A stretch of DNA of 37,574 bases from Akkermansia muciniphila (GTDB lineage: Bacteria > Verrucomicrobiota > Verrucomicrobiia > Limisphaerales > UBA9464): positions 1 through 37,574 of the forward strand of contig CAMDGV010000041.1 in assembly GCA_945898055.1 (NCBI GenBank). Direction: 5' to 3'. The position numbers and the translations under genes were made by a program. How positions within the stretch are numbered: the stretch's first letter is position 1; each line of letters starts with the position of its first letter. The notes under the pieces were generated by a model that saw only the letters and a list, made by a program, of their open reading frames with translations, had not been told where the DNA came from and made no database searches. Positions 15,374-24,000 of this stretch are shown here, piece after piece.

Positions 15374-15760
15374 TTAGTCCAGTGCACGCAAGCGGATCTG
15401 ACAGGAGGTCGGAGGCTTGGATGGCAGTGAATCCATGATGCCCTTGATTTCTGGCGGTATCGCGATCGCGTTCCTCTCGTAATACGCCTTGACCATCCAG
15501 AGTGCATTGGTCGAGCCAGCGTGGCCCCTGAATTCTTGGTCAACCACCAATGCGTAACTCGGCAAGGAAGCCTCGATGTTGGTGAGCAACGTCATCTGCT
15601 TCCCGCCCCGGATGTGCAGAGCGACGTTAGCTTGGTCCATCACGCTCATGAGATATTGGTTCTCGAAGACCTTGACGGTCGTCTGCTGGACGACAAACCA
15701 CATGGCTACAATGCCCAGCACAAAGCCCGCTAGAACTGAAAGGAAGAGTTTGAGTTTCAT
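15374..15760 (-). CDS. Small membrane-anchored protein, function unknown
   Basis: A protein of 128 residues from ATG 15760 (an earlier ATG at 15793 would add 11 residues encoded by DNA at the edge of repeat D and is less likely). A single transmembrane segment near the N-terminus (LFLSVLAGFVLGIVAMWFVV) is followed by a periplasmic or extracytoplasmic helical domain (VFENQYLMSVMDQANVALHI, then RGGKQMTLLTNIEASLPSYA). I do not recognise the family. Repeat copy D separates it from the DUF1501 gene upstream, so shared transcription is uncertain. Confidence 0.55.
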   Translation of the reverse strand: MKLKLFLSVLAGFVLGIVAMWFVVQQTTVKVFENQYLMSVMDQANVALHIRGGKQMTLLTNIEASLPSYALVVDQEFRGHAGSTNALWMVKAYYERNAIAIPPEIKGIMDSLPSKPPTSCQIRLRALD

Positions 15761-15792
15761 AGGGTGATCGAATGAAGCCGAGCTTTTCTTCA

Positions 15793-15823
15793 CCCCGTCA
15801 AAAAAGCAATTTCCTATCAGTTT
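15793..15823 (+). repeat. Dispersed junction repeat, copy D
   Basis: CCCCGTCAAAAAAGC followed by AATTTCCTATCAGTTT. It lies two bases beyond the stop codon of the DUF1501 gene (TAG, 15826-15828). Its first 24 bases match copy G (opposite strand, 28634-28657) at 21 positions. Confidence 0.85.
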
Positions 15824-15825
15824 CT

Positions 15826-17253
15826 CTAACCCAGAATCTCTTTCACCACGGTGCCAAAGACGTCGGTGAGCCGATAATCGCGACCGGCGTGGCGGTAGGT
15901 CAGTTTCTCATGATTAAGTCCCATCAAATGGAGAATTGTCGCATGTAAATCGTGGACGTGGACTTTGTCCTGCACGGCATGCCAGCCGAAGTCGTCGGTG
16001 GCGCCATGCACGATGCCGCCTTTCACGCCGCCGCCAGCCATCCACATGGTGAAGCCGAAGGGGTGATGCTCGCGGCCGTTCGTGCCCTCGGCCGTCGGGG
16101 TGCGTCCGAATTCGCCGCCCCAGAGGACGATCGTGTCTTCGAGCAGGCCGCGAGACTTGAGGTCGATCAACAAGGCGGCAATCGGCTGATCCACGGCGGC
16201 GCAGCGTTTGGGCAGTTCTTCGCGCAGGCCACCGTGGTGATCCCAGGCGTTGTTCTTTGGCGCGTCAAAGAGCTGGATAAACCGCACGCCGCGCTCGACG
16301 AGCCGCCGCGCCATTAGACATTGCCGGCCGAACATCTCGGTGGTTGGCTTGTCTGTGCCGTAAAGCTGGTGGGTAGCGGCGCTTTCGCGCGTAAGGTCGA
16401 ACGCCTCGGGCGCCTCCCGCTGCATGCGGAACGCCAGTTCGAAGGAGGAGATCCGCGCGTTCAGTTCGCTGTCAATGATCCGGTCGCGCTTGTGGAGATC
16501 GTTGAGTTGGTGGAGCGCATCGAGCTTGGTTCGCTGCGGTTCGAGGTTGCCGGACGGATTACGGAGGTTGGCGATGGGATTGTTCAAGTCGCGGACGAGC
16601 GTCCCTTGATAGGCACTGGGCAGGAAACTCGAGGCCCAGAGCTGGGCGCCTTGAAAGACTGCGGCGGGACTGACGACCACGAAGCCGGGCAGATTCTGGT
16701 TGACGGTGCCCAAGCCATAGGTCAGCCACGAACCCAGGCTAGGGCGGGAGAAGGCTTGCTCGCCCGTGCACATCTGCAAAGCAGCCCCGGAGTGGTTGAT
16801 GTTGTCGGCCACCATCGAACGGATGACGCAGATGTCGTCAATGCAGGAGGCCATGTGAGGCAACAGTTCGCTCACCGCGGTGCCCGACTGGCCGTGCTGG
16901 GAAAATTTCCACGGCGACGCGAGTAGGTTGCCTGTCTTGGTGCGTTCGAGTTTGGGCTTCTCGAAGGGGAGCGGCTTGCCGTTGTCCTGAAGCAGGCGTG
17001 GTTTGGGATCGAAGAGGTCCACCTGCGAAGGTCCACCGGGCATGTAGAGAAAAATAACCCGTTTGGCGCGCGCCGGGTAGTGCGGGGGGCGAACGGCGTA
17101 GGGCTGCGCGGCGCGAGCTGGCTCTCTGTCAACAGAAGCCGGCGATTCTGCGGCCAGCAAATCGGCGAGCGCCAGAAGACCGAAGGCGCCGCCCGAGCTG
17201 GCCAGCCATTCGCGGCGCGAATAATTGCGCGGAATCCAATTGGAGTTATTCAT
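15826..17253 (-). CDS. DUF1501 family protein, second copy, Tat-exported
   Basis: A 475-residue paralogue of the 6179-7639 protein. Twin-arginine signal YSRREWLASSGGAFGLLALA. Shared signatures: VIFLYMPGGPSQVDLFDPKP, GSWLTYGLGTVNQNLPGFVV, RLVERGVRFIQLFDAPKNNA, WGGEFGRT and HHPFGFTMWMAGGGVKGG. It follows the PSCyt1/DUF1553 gene by 57 bp, the same order as in the first cluster. The two clusters are diverged, not a recent duplication. The stop codon lies against repeat D. Its biochemical activity is not known for the family. Confidence 0.9.
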   Translation of the reverse strand: MNNSNWIPRNYSRREWLASSGGAFGLLALADLLAAESPASVDREPARAAQPYAVRPPHYPARAKRVIFLYMPGGPSQVDLFDPKPRLLQDNGKPLPFEKPKLERTKTGNLLASPWKFSQHGQSGTAVSELLPHMASCIDDICVIRSMVADNINHSGAALQMCTGEQAFSRPSLGSWLTYGLGTVNQNLPGFVVVSPAAVFQGAQLWASSFLPSAYQGTLVRDLNNPIANLRNPSGNLEPQRTKLDALHQLNDLHKRDRIIDSELNARISSFELAFRMQREAPEAFDLTRESAATHQLYGTDKPTTEMFGRQCLMARRLVERGVRFIQLFDAPKNNAWDHHGGLREELPKRCAAVDQPIAALLIDLKSRGLLEDTIVLWGGEFGRTPTAEGTNGREHHPFGFTMWMAGGGVKGGIVHGATDDFGWHAVQDKVHVHDLHATILHLMGLNHEKLTYRHAGRDYRLTDVFGTVVKEILG

Positions 17254-17310
17254 GGCACTCGGCGGAGTGGAGGTTGGAGTTGGCTCTTGGCATGGGAGCC
17301 TCCTGGCCGG

Positions 17311-19650
17311 TCAGTCAACATAAATAAATTCATTGGAACATAAGAGCACGTGCGCGAAGTTACGCCACGCAGCTTCCGCCCCCCGCTGCCCGGATTGGGC
17401 GAGCAATTGGTGGCCGATGGCGAGTTCTTCCGCCCGGACTGGTCGGGCGAACAACAACTGAAAGGCCCACTCGATGCGCGCCGACTCATCGCCGGGGGCC
17501 TCGCGAAGCAGGCGTCTCGCCAACTCCGCCGCCTGAATCTGCACAAAGTCGTTGTTGAGCATCAAGAGCGCCTGCGGTGCCACGGTCGAGACAGTTCGCG
17601 TTTCCACGGAGGCGTCCGGGTTCGCGGCATCAAAGAGGGTCGCGAAGTTGCTGCGGTCCCAACGCGCTGTCTGGACGTAAAGCGAACGTCGGGGTGCGCC
17701 CACGTCTGCTCCGGCGGGGCCGCCCGGCGAAAGGTCGAGCCGACCGGACACAAAGATCATGGCATCGCGAATGGCCTCGGCTTCCAGACGTCGGGTCGGG
17801 AACCGGCCAAGCCAGTGGTTGTCGGGATCGAGGGCGAGTTGCGGGCGGGGAACCGCGCTGGCCTGTTGATAGGTGGCAGAGAGCATGATCCGTCGGTGCA
17901 ATTGCTTCAGCGACCAACCGTCTTCGATGAACCGCGTCGCCAGCCAATCAAGCAGCGCCGGGTGAGTTGGCGGCTCCGAGAGCAGCCCAAAGTTGTTGGG
18001 CGTATGCGCCAACCCAGCACCAAAATGCCATTGCCAGACGCGATTAACGATCACTCGCGCGGTAAGTGGGTTCGCTTTCGACGCAACCCAAGCTGCCAGT
18101 TCGCGCCGTCCGCTGCCTTCGGTGATCGGCGGCTGGGATTCACCGGCGAAGAACGCGGGCATGCGACGAGGGATCACCGGTCCCAGCCGCGTGTAGCTGC
18201 CGCGAATGTGGATTGGCACGTCCTGAATCTTTGGGAACAATCCGCCGGGCATACCTCCCTCCTGCACGGTCATCGTCACCGGATACGGCGGCGGCAGCTC
18301 GCCTTCAAGCGTGTCACGCTCCTTCACCAGCGCCATCCGTTCGGGATCATGGTCAGCTGTCTTCGGCGTCTTCTTATCGAGTGCCGTCAGCTTCGCCTTG
18401 ATTGCTTCAAGCTGCGACACCTGCCCATCACGCAGCGCGGCTACGGCCCGCGGGACCAGTGGCACCCGTTTGAACGTGATTTCGCCGCCCTTGACGCCAA
18501 GGCTCTCCATGAAATGCGTGCTGTAGAAAACCCCGGCCAGCGCGTAATAGTCTGCGGTCGATATGGGGTCGAACTTGTGGTCGTGGCAGCGGGCGCAACC
18601 CAGGGTCAGCCCCAAGAACGCCTTGCCCACTGTGTCAATCTGGTCATCTACCATGTCGCTGACCATCTTTTCCTTGTCGGCGTCACCCCGGTCCCAAGCG
18701 CCGTTGGCAAGGAAGGTGGTGGCGATTAATCCTGCTGGGTAAATCACCTCGCCCGTCGGACTCGGCAGCAGATCCCCGGCAATCTGATGCACGACGAACT
18801 GGTCGAATGGTAAGTCTTGATTTAAGGAATCGACCACCCAATCACGATAGCGCCATGCCTCCGAAGGCTCGCAACTCGCCGTGCGTGCCTTGGGGTCGGC
18901 ATCGTGGTAATCCGCGTAGCGAGCCACGTCGAGCCAGTGCCGCGCCCAGCGCTGGCCATAAGCCGGCGAAGCCAATAGCCGATCCACGACTCGCACGAAG
19001 GCTTCGGGAGAATCGTCGCCGAGAAAAGCCGTGACCTGACCAGGCGTCGGCGGCAGTCCCGTGAGATCAAACGTCGCGCGGCGCAGCATCGAACGCCGGT
19101 CTGCCGTCGGAGCCTGCTTCAGACCGATGGCCGCGAGCTTTTCATCGACGAAAGCATCGATCGGATCCCTGTTGCTCGTGCCGGGCACCCACGGCTTCTG
19201 CAGGGGTTGAAACGCCCACCAGGTTGTCGCCTTGGCCGCCGTGGCCCCGCCGTCGCGGGCCTTGCTAACGCGCGGGCCCGGCAACCCCATTTTCACCCAG
19301 GTGACCAGATCGGCAATGTTTGCGTCCGGGAGCTTTTTGCCCTTCGGTGGCATTTGAAGGTCTTTATCGAGGTAACGAACCGCCTTGATGAGCAGACTTC
19401 TTTCCGGTTCTCCGGCAACAATGACTGGGCCGGTGTCGCCGCCTTTGAGCAATCCGTCGAGCGTGTCCAGTAGCAGCCCTCCTTTGGCCTTCTCGCTTTG
19501 CGCGCTGTGACATTTGTAACAATGTTCAACCAACAGCGGGCGGATTTTCTTATCGAAGAATTCAACGCCGTCGTCCTCGCCGCCGCGCGCGCCAAACACG
19601 AACGCGGGCAGCAAAATCAGCACCGCGAGGGATGGTTTCAAAACGAACAT
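17311..19650 (-). CDS. PSCyt1/DUF1549/DUF1553 cytochrome-type protein, second copy
   Basis: A protein of 779 residues from ATG 19650, which gives a clean signal peptide (MFVLKPSLAVLILLPAFVFG). The longer frame to 19860 would translate repeat F and is rejected. The haem c motif CYKCH lies at residues 44-48 with a likely distal methionine in KDLQMPPKGKKLP. DUF1549 follows (GLPPTPGQVTAFLGDD, VVDRLLASPAYGQRWARHWL, CARCHDHKFDPI), then DUF1553 (NPLTARVIVNRVWQWHFGAG, STVAPQALLMLNND). It lacks the LamG insertion of the first copy. Upstream of the DUF1501 gene on the same strand. Confidence 0.9.
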   Translation of the reverse strand: MFVLKPSLAVLILLPAFVFGARGGEDDGVEFFDKKIRPLLVEHCYKCHSAQSEKAKGGLLLDTLDGLLKGGDTGPVIVAGEPERSLLIKAVRYLDKDLQMPPKGKKLPDANIADLVTWVKMGLPGPRVSKARDGGATAAKATTWWAFQPLQKPWVPGTSNRDPIDAFVDEKLAAIGLKQAPTADRRSMLRRATFDLTGLPPTPGQVTAFLGDDSPEAFVRVVDRLLASPAYGQRWARHWLDVARYADYHDADPKARTASCEPSEAWRYRDWVVDSLNQDLPFDQFVVHQIAGDLLPSPTGEVIYPAGLIATTFLANGAWDRGDADKEKMVSDMVDDQIDTVGKAFLGLTLGCARCHDHKFDPISTADYYALAGVFYSTHFMESLGVKGGEITFKRVPLVPRAVAALRDGQVSQLEAIKAKLTALDKKTPKTADHDPERMALVKERDTLEGELPPPYPVTMTVQEGGMPGGLFPKIQDVPIHIRGSYTRLGPVIPRRMPAFFAGESQPPITEGSGRRELAAWVASKANPLTARVIVNRVWQWHFGAGLAHTPNNFGLLSEPPTHPALLDWLATRFIEDGWSLKQLHRRIMLSATYQQASAVPRPQLALDPDNHWLGRFPTRRLEAEAIRDAMIFVSGRLDLSPGGPAGADVGAPRRSLYVQTARWDRSNFATLFDAANPDASVETRTVSTVAPQALLMLNNDFVQIQAAELARRLLREAPGDESARIEWAFQLLFARPVRAEELAIGHQLLAQSGQRGAEAAWRNFAHVLLCSNEFIYVD

Positions 19651-19792
19651 GGCTGAGGAGTCTTGTACAACATCTCTGGAAGAAAGGAAAGACTGGCTCG
19701 TTAGAGGATCTGGTCTCGTTTTTTGAGACAAAACCGACCAAATGATGTTTGGTACCCTACCAATCCAAGTGTCAGAATAGGGCTGATGGGCC

Positions 19793-19815
19793 GGACGAAA
19801 AAGCAATTCCCGTTG
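19793..19815 (+). repeat. Dispersed junction repeat, copy F (weak)
   Basis: GGACGAAAAAGCAATTCCCG then TTG. It keeps AAAAAGCAATT and the preceding GAC, but the rest diverges. It is reported as a degenerate member only because copy E lies about 140 bp away in the same orientation. Confidence 0.35.
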
Positions 19816-19933
19816 AACCGCGCAGCGTCGCACGCCCTGGTGGATCGGCCGGTCGGGCAAGCGCGCGTCACTACCGAAGCGATGGTTCTAGCCTGGCGCA
19901 ACGGTCTGACGCCAGCGCTCAGTTTTTCGCACA

Positions 19934-19970
19934 TCCCCTTCTCCGTCAAAAAACAATTTCCTCGCAGTTT
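19934..19970 (+). repeat. Dispersed junction repeat, copy E
   Basis: TCCCCTTCTCCGTC, then AAAAAACAATTTCCTCGCAG then TTT. Short form of the repeat, same orientation as A-D, lying 35 bp beyond the stop codon of the OppD/DppD remnant. Confidence 0.75.
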
Positions 19971-20005
19971 TAAGTTCAACGGTCTTTGGCTTTGGCGGCT
20001 TGATC

Positions 20006-20525
20006 TCATTCGGCTAAACGACATGCGGCCCAGTGTCCGGGTTCAAGCTCACGCCGCAGCGGTACTTCGGTTTTGCAGCGGGCTTCAGCGACGGGGCACC
20101 TTGGATGGAATGGACAACCACCGGGTGGATGAATCGGTGAGGGCACATCGACGGCGAGGAGAATGCGCTGGCGCTTGGAATCGGAATCGACGACTGGAAC
20201 GGCCGAGAGCAGTGCCTGTGTGTAGGGATGCTTCGGTGCGCGACAGACTTCCTTGGCCTCTCCGGACTCCACGATGCGGCCCAGATACATCACGAGGATG
20301 CGGCGGCTGTTTGCGCAGGTCGCCCAATAGCTCGATGATTTGCGCCTGGATGGGGACATCGAGGGCGGTGGTCGGTTCGTCGGCCACGAGCAGCTTCGGT
20401 TGCGATGCGAGCGCCATCGTGATCATCACACGTTGCTGCATGCCACCGGACATTTCGTGCGGATAATTTCTCAGCCGCGATTCCGGCGCGGGAATACCGA
20501 CGAGCTTCAGCAATCGGATGACCTC
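20006..20525 (-). pseudogene. Oligopeptide/dipeptide ABC transporter ATPase fragment (OppD/DppD type)
   Basis: The minus strand encodes the second half of an OppD/DppD-type ATPase: [20 protein letters not shown], the ABC signature MSGGMQQRV and Walker [13 protein letters not shown]. In another frame it then encodes [18 protein letters not shown], followed by the oligo_HPY tail ([32 protein letters not shown]). Between ELLGDLRKQ and ILVMY about 25 residues, including the H-loop (ITHDLG), are missing, with a frame change near 20305. The Walker A half is absent because the N-terminal part is joined to the beta-helix pseudogene near 20525. Not functional. Confidence 0.75.
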
Positions 20526-20529
20526 GGTA

Positions 20530-21362
20530 CCATCGGCCGCGCATCGCAGAAAAAGCAGATCGAATCCGCACTGCGAGCCGCGTCCTTGCCTTCGCGCGAT
20601 TTGGAAACGGCAATCGGCTGCACGCTCTGGACGAACACTCGATCATCGCCTTCCGCCATGCGCAGCGGACCGCGCACGAGACCATTGCAGAAATATCTCG
20701 CCACCGTGGCGCTCTTGGCTTCGTTGTAATTCTCCGGCCACCCCGTGATCTGCCACAGGTAGCCGAAGTCCCAAATAAACTTCCACCGCGCTCCAGCGTG
20801 CAGTTTTCTATCGTCACGCTCCGCGCGAAGGTCAGCACCTCGCAGTTGCTCTTGGGCTTCTCCGGGTTGAGCACCAGGATGCCCGCGCCCGCGAGTCCGT
20901 CGGACGTGATGTCGCGGAAGGTCAGATTCTCCGTGCGCTCGCCCGGTGCGATGGTGATCAAGATCGCGCGGGTGTTCGCGTTCGACTTCTACGCATTCTC
21001 CAATTTTTAGAGGTCAAACACGTGACCAGTGAAATGGCCGCCGAGCCAGCGGAAGTCGGTCACGTTCGTCCCAGCGAACAAAAGGGCCCGCGCTTTATCG
21101 CCGAGCGGCCTGGGAAAATGAAACCGTGCGCTTAGGCAAAGACCGTCGGGTGCGAGGCAATCGTCAGGGGCGGCGTGCCATCGAGCTCGTAAGCCCCGGG
21201 CGGGATTGTCACGGAGCCGCCGTGCTGAATCGATGGCGCGATAATCGAAGCGAGCTTGGCCGTATCGTCAGCGAAGGCGGGTGGGTTGAGAACAAAAACG
21301 AGCGCGAAGAAAGCGACGGCGCGGCCAGTGCACCCGAGGAGGCCCGATGGAATAAATTTCAC
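20530..21362 (-). pseudogene. Secreted beta-helix (pectate lyase/GH28-like) protein, broken
   Basis: The gene starts with signal peptide AVAFFALVFVLNPPAFADD, followed by ASIIAPSIQHGGSVTIPPGA and YELDGTPPLTIASH, a normal beginning of right-handed beta-helix polysaccharide-active proteins. A frameshift near 21130 ends that frame at TAA. The story continues in another frame (ARFHFPRPLGDKARALLFAG, TNVTDFRWLGGHFTGHVFDL) with in-frame stops at 21007-21009 and 20989-20991, then GERTENLTFRDITSDGLAGA. Another frame change near 20795 leads to FIWDFGYLWQITGWPENYNE and [20 protein letters not shown]. The end is replaced by the ABC-transporter fragment. At least four lesions. Confidence 0.65.
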
Positions 21363-21385
21363 GCGGCGAGAATATTTACGCCTCC

Positions 21386-21421
21386 ATCACTCGGCAAATC
21401 ACTCGGCAAATCACTCGGCGA
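21386..21421. repeat. Three tandem copies of a 12-bp unit
   Basis: ATCACTCGGCAA occurs at 21386-21397 and 21398-21409, and once with a terminal GA at 21410-21421. It lies in the 90-bp gap between the beta-helix pseudogene and the molybdoenzyme stop codon. Confidence 0.85.
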
Positions 21422-21455
21422 GTCGATTTGCGGACGACCGAAACGCCAGTTGCCA

Positions 21456-22727
21456 TTACGCGACGACTTCCACTTTCAGCACTTGGATTTGATTCTTCCC
21501 CGACTTCGGAAACGGGCGCGGCATCGGTTGCGCGTAACCGCCTTGGTCGATCGTGCGGCATCGGAGCTCGTAGGTTCCGGGAGTGAGCGGTCGCGAGTCG
21601 GCGGTCCAGCGGCAAAGCGTGTAGCGCAGCGGCCATTCGCGCGGTTGCTTCGTCTTCGGATCGAACTGCACCGGGTGCAGCTTCGCCGTGCCGAATCCCT
21701 TGATTGCGTCGGCATCGAACGGCGCGATCTGTGCGTCCTGCCACGGCGCCTTGGCGAAATGGGGATCATTGGCCGGCAGCGGCTCGCTGCTTTTGCGCAG
21801 CCAGTATTGCACCTTCGTCAGACCCGAAATGCCGATCTGCGCGTTGCCGTGGATGGCGAGTGGTTCACCGGCCTTGATCTGCTCGGGTAAGGCGGCAAAG
21901 CGCGCGAAGGTTTTCAGCCAACTGTTCGTGTCGTTGTTGCCGTTGGCGTAGGTGTCGTCGGATTGGTGTGCGTTGGTGAAGACGAGGCGCTGGAGCCACT
22001 TCACGCTCTTGAATCCATACGCCTCGGGCACGATCATGCGCACAGGGCCCCCGCGTTCGCCGGTGAGGAATTCGCCGTTGAGCTTGTAGCAGAGGAGCAC
22101 GGGCAGGTCGCCGGGCGGCTCCTCAAAGACGCGGTTTATCGGCAGGTAACACTTGAAAATCTGCTTCGGGTCCTCGTTGTGATGGCCGTAGTAATAAACG
22201 TGACGCAGGTTCTCGATTGGGCCCGTGAGCCACAGCACGTCGCGCAACGGCACGCCCTCCCAAAGCCCATGCCCGAGCGGGTCGGAGAGGTTGTTGCACG
22301 TGATGACCTTGAAGTAACTGGTCGCCTTGGTGCGCGCGATTTCCATGAGGCGATCGAAGGTGAGCGCGGTTCCGTTGGCCTTGAGCAGCGGCGAGTTGAT
22401 CTTCGAATTGCTGTCGGGGTCGGCAATGATTTCGAGCTGCCACGTCTCGCGCTCCATGCCGATCTCGATCCGCTTCTCCAGTGGCAACTGGTAGGGCGGA
22501 GGGTTGCCGCGCTCAACGTTGTAGAACTCACCGGACTGAGTGATGCAACAGCCGCCAGTTTCGCACACAGGCCCGATTTCTTTCTTCGCCGTCTTTGCTG
22601 CTTTCACGGCCGCGGCTGCGACTGCGACTGCCTCGGTCGTGACAACTGCGGGCGCAGCGGCGGCCAGCGCGGTGCCTGCGGTGCCGAGGAATAGAAATTT
22701 CCGGCGGGAAAGATCGGATGGGATCAT
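21456..22727 (-). CDS. Tat-exported molybdopterin oxidoreductase (sulfite oxidase family)
   Basis: A 423-residue protein. Tat signal: LSRRKFLFLGTAGTALAAAA. The oxidoreductase molybdopterin-binding domain spans about 90-280, with the probable Mo-ligating Cys144 in VITCNNLSDPLGHGLWEGVP and the typical GERGGPVRMIVPEAYGFKSV and KWLQRLVF stretches. The C-terminal dimerisation domain (about 290-420, IHGNAQIGISGLTKVQYWLR, LRYTLCRWTADSRPLTPGTY, DQGGYAQP) is of the SoxC/sulfite oxidase type. An unusual cysteine-rich insert (VCETGGCC) sits at about 54-60, between the signal and the enzyme domain. No haem protein subunit is adjacent. Substrate unknown; sulfite or another oxyanion is plausible. No promoter was identified. 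Confidence 0.87.
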   Translation of the reverse strand: MIPSDLSRRKFLFLGTAGTALAAAAPAVVTTEAVAVAAAAVKAAKTAKKEIGPVCETGGCCITQSGEFYNVERGNPPPYQLPLEKRIEIGMERETWQLEIIADPDSNSKINSPLLKANGTALTFDRLMEIARTKATSYFKVITCNNLSDPLGHGLWEGVPLRDVLWLTGPIENLRHVYYYGHHNEDPKQIFKCYLPINRVFEEPPGDLPVLLCYKLNGEFLTGERGGPVRMIVPEAYGFKSVKWLQRLVFTNAHQSDDTYANGNNDTNSWLKTFARFAALPEQIKAGEPLAIHGNAQIGISGLTKVQYWLRKSSEPLPANDPHFAKAPWQDAQIAPFDADAIKGFGTAKLHPVQFDPKTKQPREWPLRYTLCRWTADSRPLTPGTYELRCRTIDQGGYAQPMPRPFPKSGKNQIQVLKVEVVA

Positions 22728-22854
22728 TCCATAATCAGAGCGAGGCCGGCGGACTCGCGCAATGGATTTTTGTTTAGAGCACAGGCAGTTTGAAAGACAT
22801 CTACTGTTCCTGCTTTCCAGTCAACGGCCGCTCCGTTAACACTCGCGAATCCAA

Positions 22855-24000
22855 ATGATGAAACGAGCTCTTTCCATTCTCTCGCTGGTTGCGGCGCTCG
22901 TGCTACCGGCCTCAATCCTCACCGCCGCATCCGTTGGGCCGTTGCTCCAATCCTTCGTGGACAAACACGAACTCGCCGGGGCCGTCGCGCTCGTGGTGGA
23001 CAACAAGAAGGTGCTTTCGGTCGAGGCCGTCGGTTTCGCCGACATCGCCGGCAAGAAGGCGATGAAGACTGATTCGCTCTTCTGGATCGCCTCGCAGTCC
23101 AAACCAATGACTGCGACGGCGGTAATGATGCTCGTGGACGAGGGCAAGGTCGCGCTCGACGACGCAGTGGAGAAATATCTGCCTGAGTTTCTCGGCCAGA
23201 AGGTCGTGGCCGAGAAGGACGGTAACCGTGTCCTGCTAAAGCAGCCCACGCACGCCATCACCGTCCGCGAAGTTCTCAGCCACGTGAGCGGGTTGCCGTT
23301 CCAGTCCGATCTAGAGAAGCCGACGCTCGACGGTCTGCCGCTCAACGTCGCCGTCGGGAGCTACGCCATGACGCCGCTTCAGACTGAACCCGGCACCCAC
23401 TACAAATATTCCAACGCCGGTATCAACACCGCCGCCCGCATTATCGAGGTGGTGACAAAGATGAAATATGAGGACTTCATGCAACAACGCCTCTTCAGCC
23501 CGCTCGGAATGAAGGATACGACCTTCTGGCCGACCGCGAAGCAGGCTGAACGCGTCGCGAAGTCCTATCGGCCTGACAAGACGAAGACGAACCTTGAGGA
23601 ATTTCCCATCCGCCAGCTCATCTATCCGCTCACCGATCGCGTTCATCGTTTTCCCATGCCCGCCGGCGGATTGTTCTCCACTGCGCAGGACACCGCGCGC
23701 TTCTGCCAGATGCTCCTCAACGGTGGCCAACTCAACGGCAAGCGTTATCTGAGTGACGCGGCGTTCAAGGAACTCACCCGACGGCAGACGCCCTCGACCT
23801 TGAAGGACAGCTACGGCCTCGGCTTCTCAGTCGGTGGCGACTTCTTCGGCCACGGCGGCGCGCACGCCACCAACATGGAGATCCGTCCCGCTAAGGGTGT
23901 CGCCATTGTCTGGATGGTCCAGCACGGCGGCTTCCCGGGCGACGGCGGTCAGGCCCAAGGCGTCTTTAAGAACTGGGCCCTCGAACGATTTGGAAGATAA
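22855..24000 (+). CDS. Secreted serine beta-lactamase-like hydrolase (class C/EstB type)
   Basis: A 381-residue exported protein of the beta-lactamase/DD-peptidase (PF00144) family. Signal peptide ALSILSLVAALVLPASILTA. Catalytic SxxK at Ser80-Lys83 (ASQSK), the YxN motif at Tyr185-Asn187 (KYSN), and the third motif HGG at 333-335 in place of KTG. HxG is common in esterase-like members, so an esterase or peptidase role is at least as likely as antibiotic hydrolysis. ATG 22858 is an equivalent start. First gene of an operon: its TAA overlaps the ATG of the cytochrome gene (TAATG at 23998-24002). No Shine-Dalgarno is evident. Confidence 0.9.
   Translation: MMKRALSILSLVAALVLPASILTAASVGPLLQSFVDKHELAGAVALVVDNKKVLSVEAVGFADIAGKKAMKTDSLFWIASQSKPMTATAVMMLVDEGKVALDDAVEKYLPEFLGQKVVAEKDGNRVLLKQPTHAITVREVLSHVSGLPFQSDLEKPTLDGLPLNVAVGSYAMTPLQTEPGTHYKYSNAGINTAARIIEVVTKMKYEDFMQQRLFSPLGMKDTTFWPTAKQAERVAKSYRPDKTKTNLEEFPIRQLIYPLTDRVHRFPMPAGGLFSTAQDTARFCQMLLNGGQLNGKRYLSDAAFKELTRRQTPSTLKDSYGLGFSVGGDFFGHGGAHATNMEIRPAKGVAIVWMVQHGGFPGDGGQAQGVFKNWALERFGR

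Larger units (their letters stand above)
19651..20005. other. Intergenic stretch holding repeat copies E and F
   Basis: About 355 bp between the PSCyt1 gene and the ABC-transporter remnant. A small hairpin (GTCTC 19713-19717, GAGAC 19725-19729, T-rich loop) lies in the presumed leader of the PSCyt1 gene. No gene is supported. The rest is repeat F, about 120 bp of GC-rich DNA, and repeat E. Confidence 0.4.

Noticed and set aside
17350-18729. A 459-codon open frame on the plus strand
   Set aside because: It lies wholly opposite the PSCyt1/DUF1553 gene, whose domains and haem motif are clear. It is an antisense shadow of GC-rich coding DNA and has no recognisable domain.
19651-19860. N-terminal extension of the second PSCyt1 protein
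   Set aside because: It would place 70 charged residues, partly translated from repeat F, before a perfect signal peptide starting at Met 19650.
12198-19970. Junction repeats as integron attC sites
   Set aside because: They lack the paired R/L core sites and palindromic folding of attC, and no tyrosine integrase gene is present.
21386-21421. Possible CRISPR array
   Set aside because: Three directly adjacent 12-bp units with no spacers and no cas genes; a simple tandem repeat.
22855-24000. Antibiotic-resistance beta-lactamase
   Set aside because: The family also includes esterases and peptidases. The third motif is HGG rather than KTG, and the operon context is catabolic, so resistance should not be claimed.
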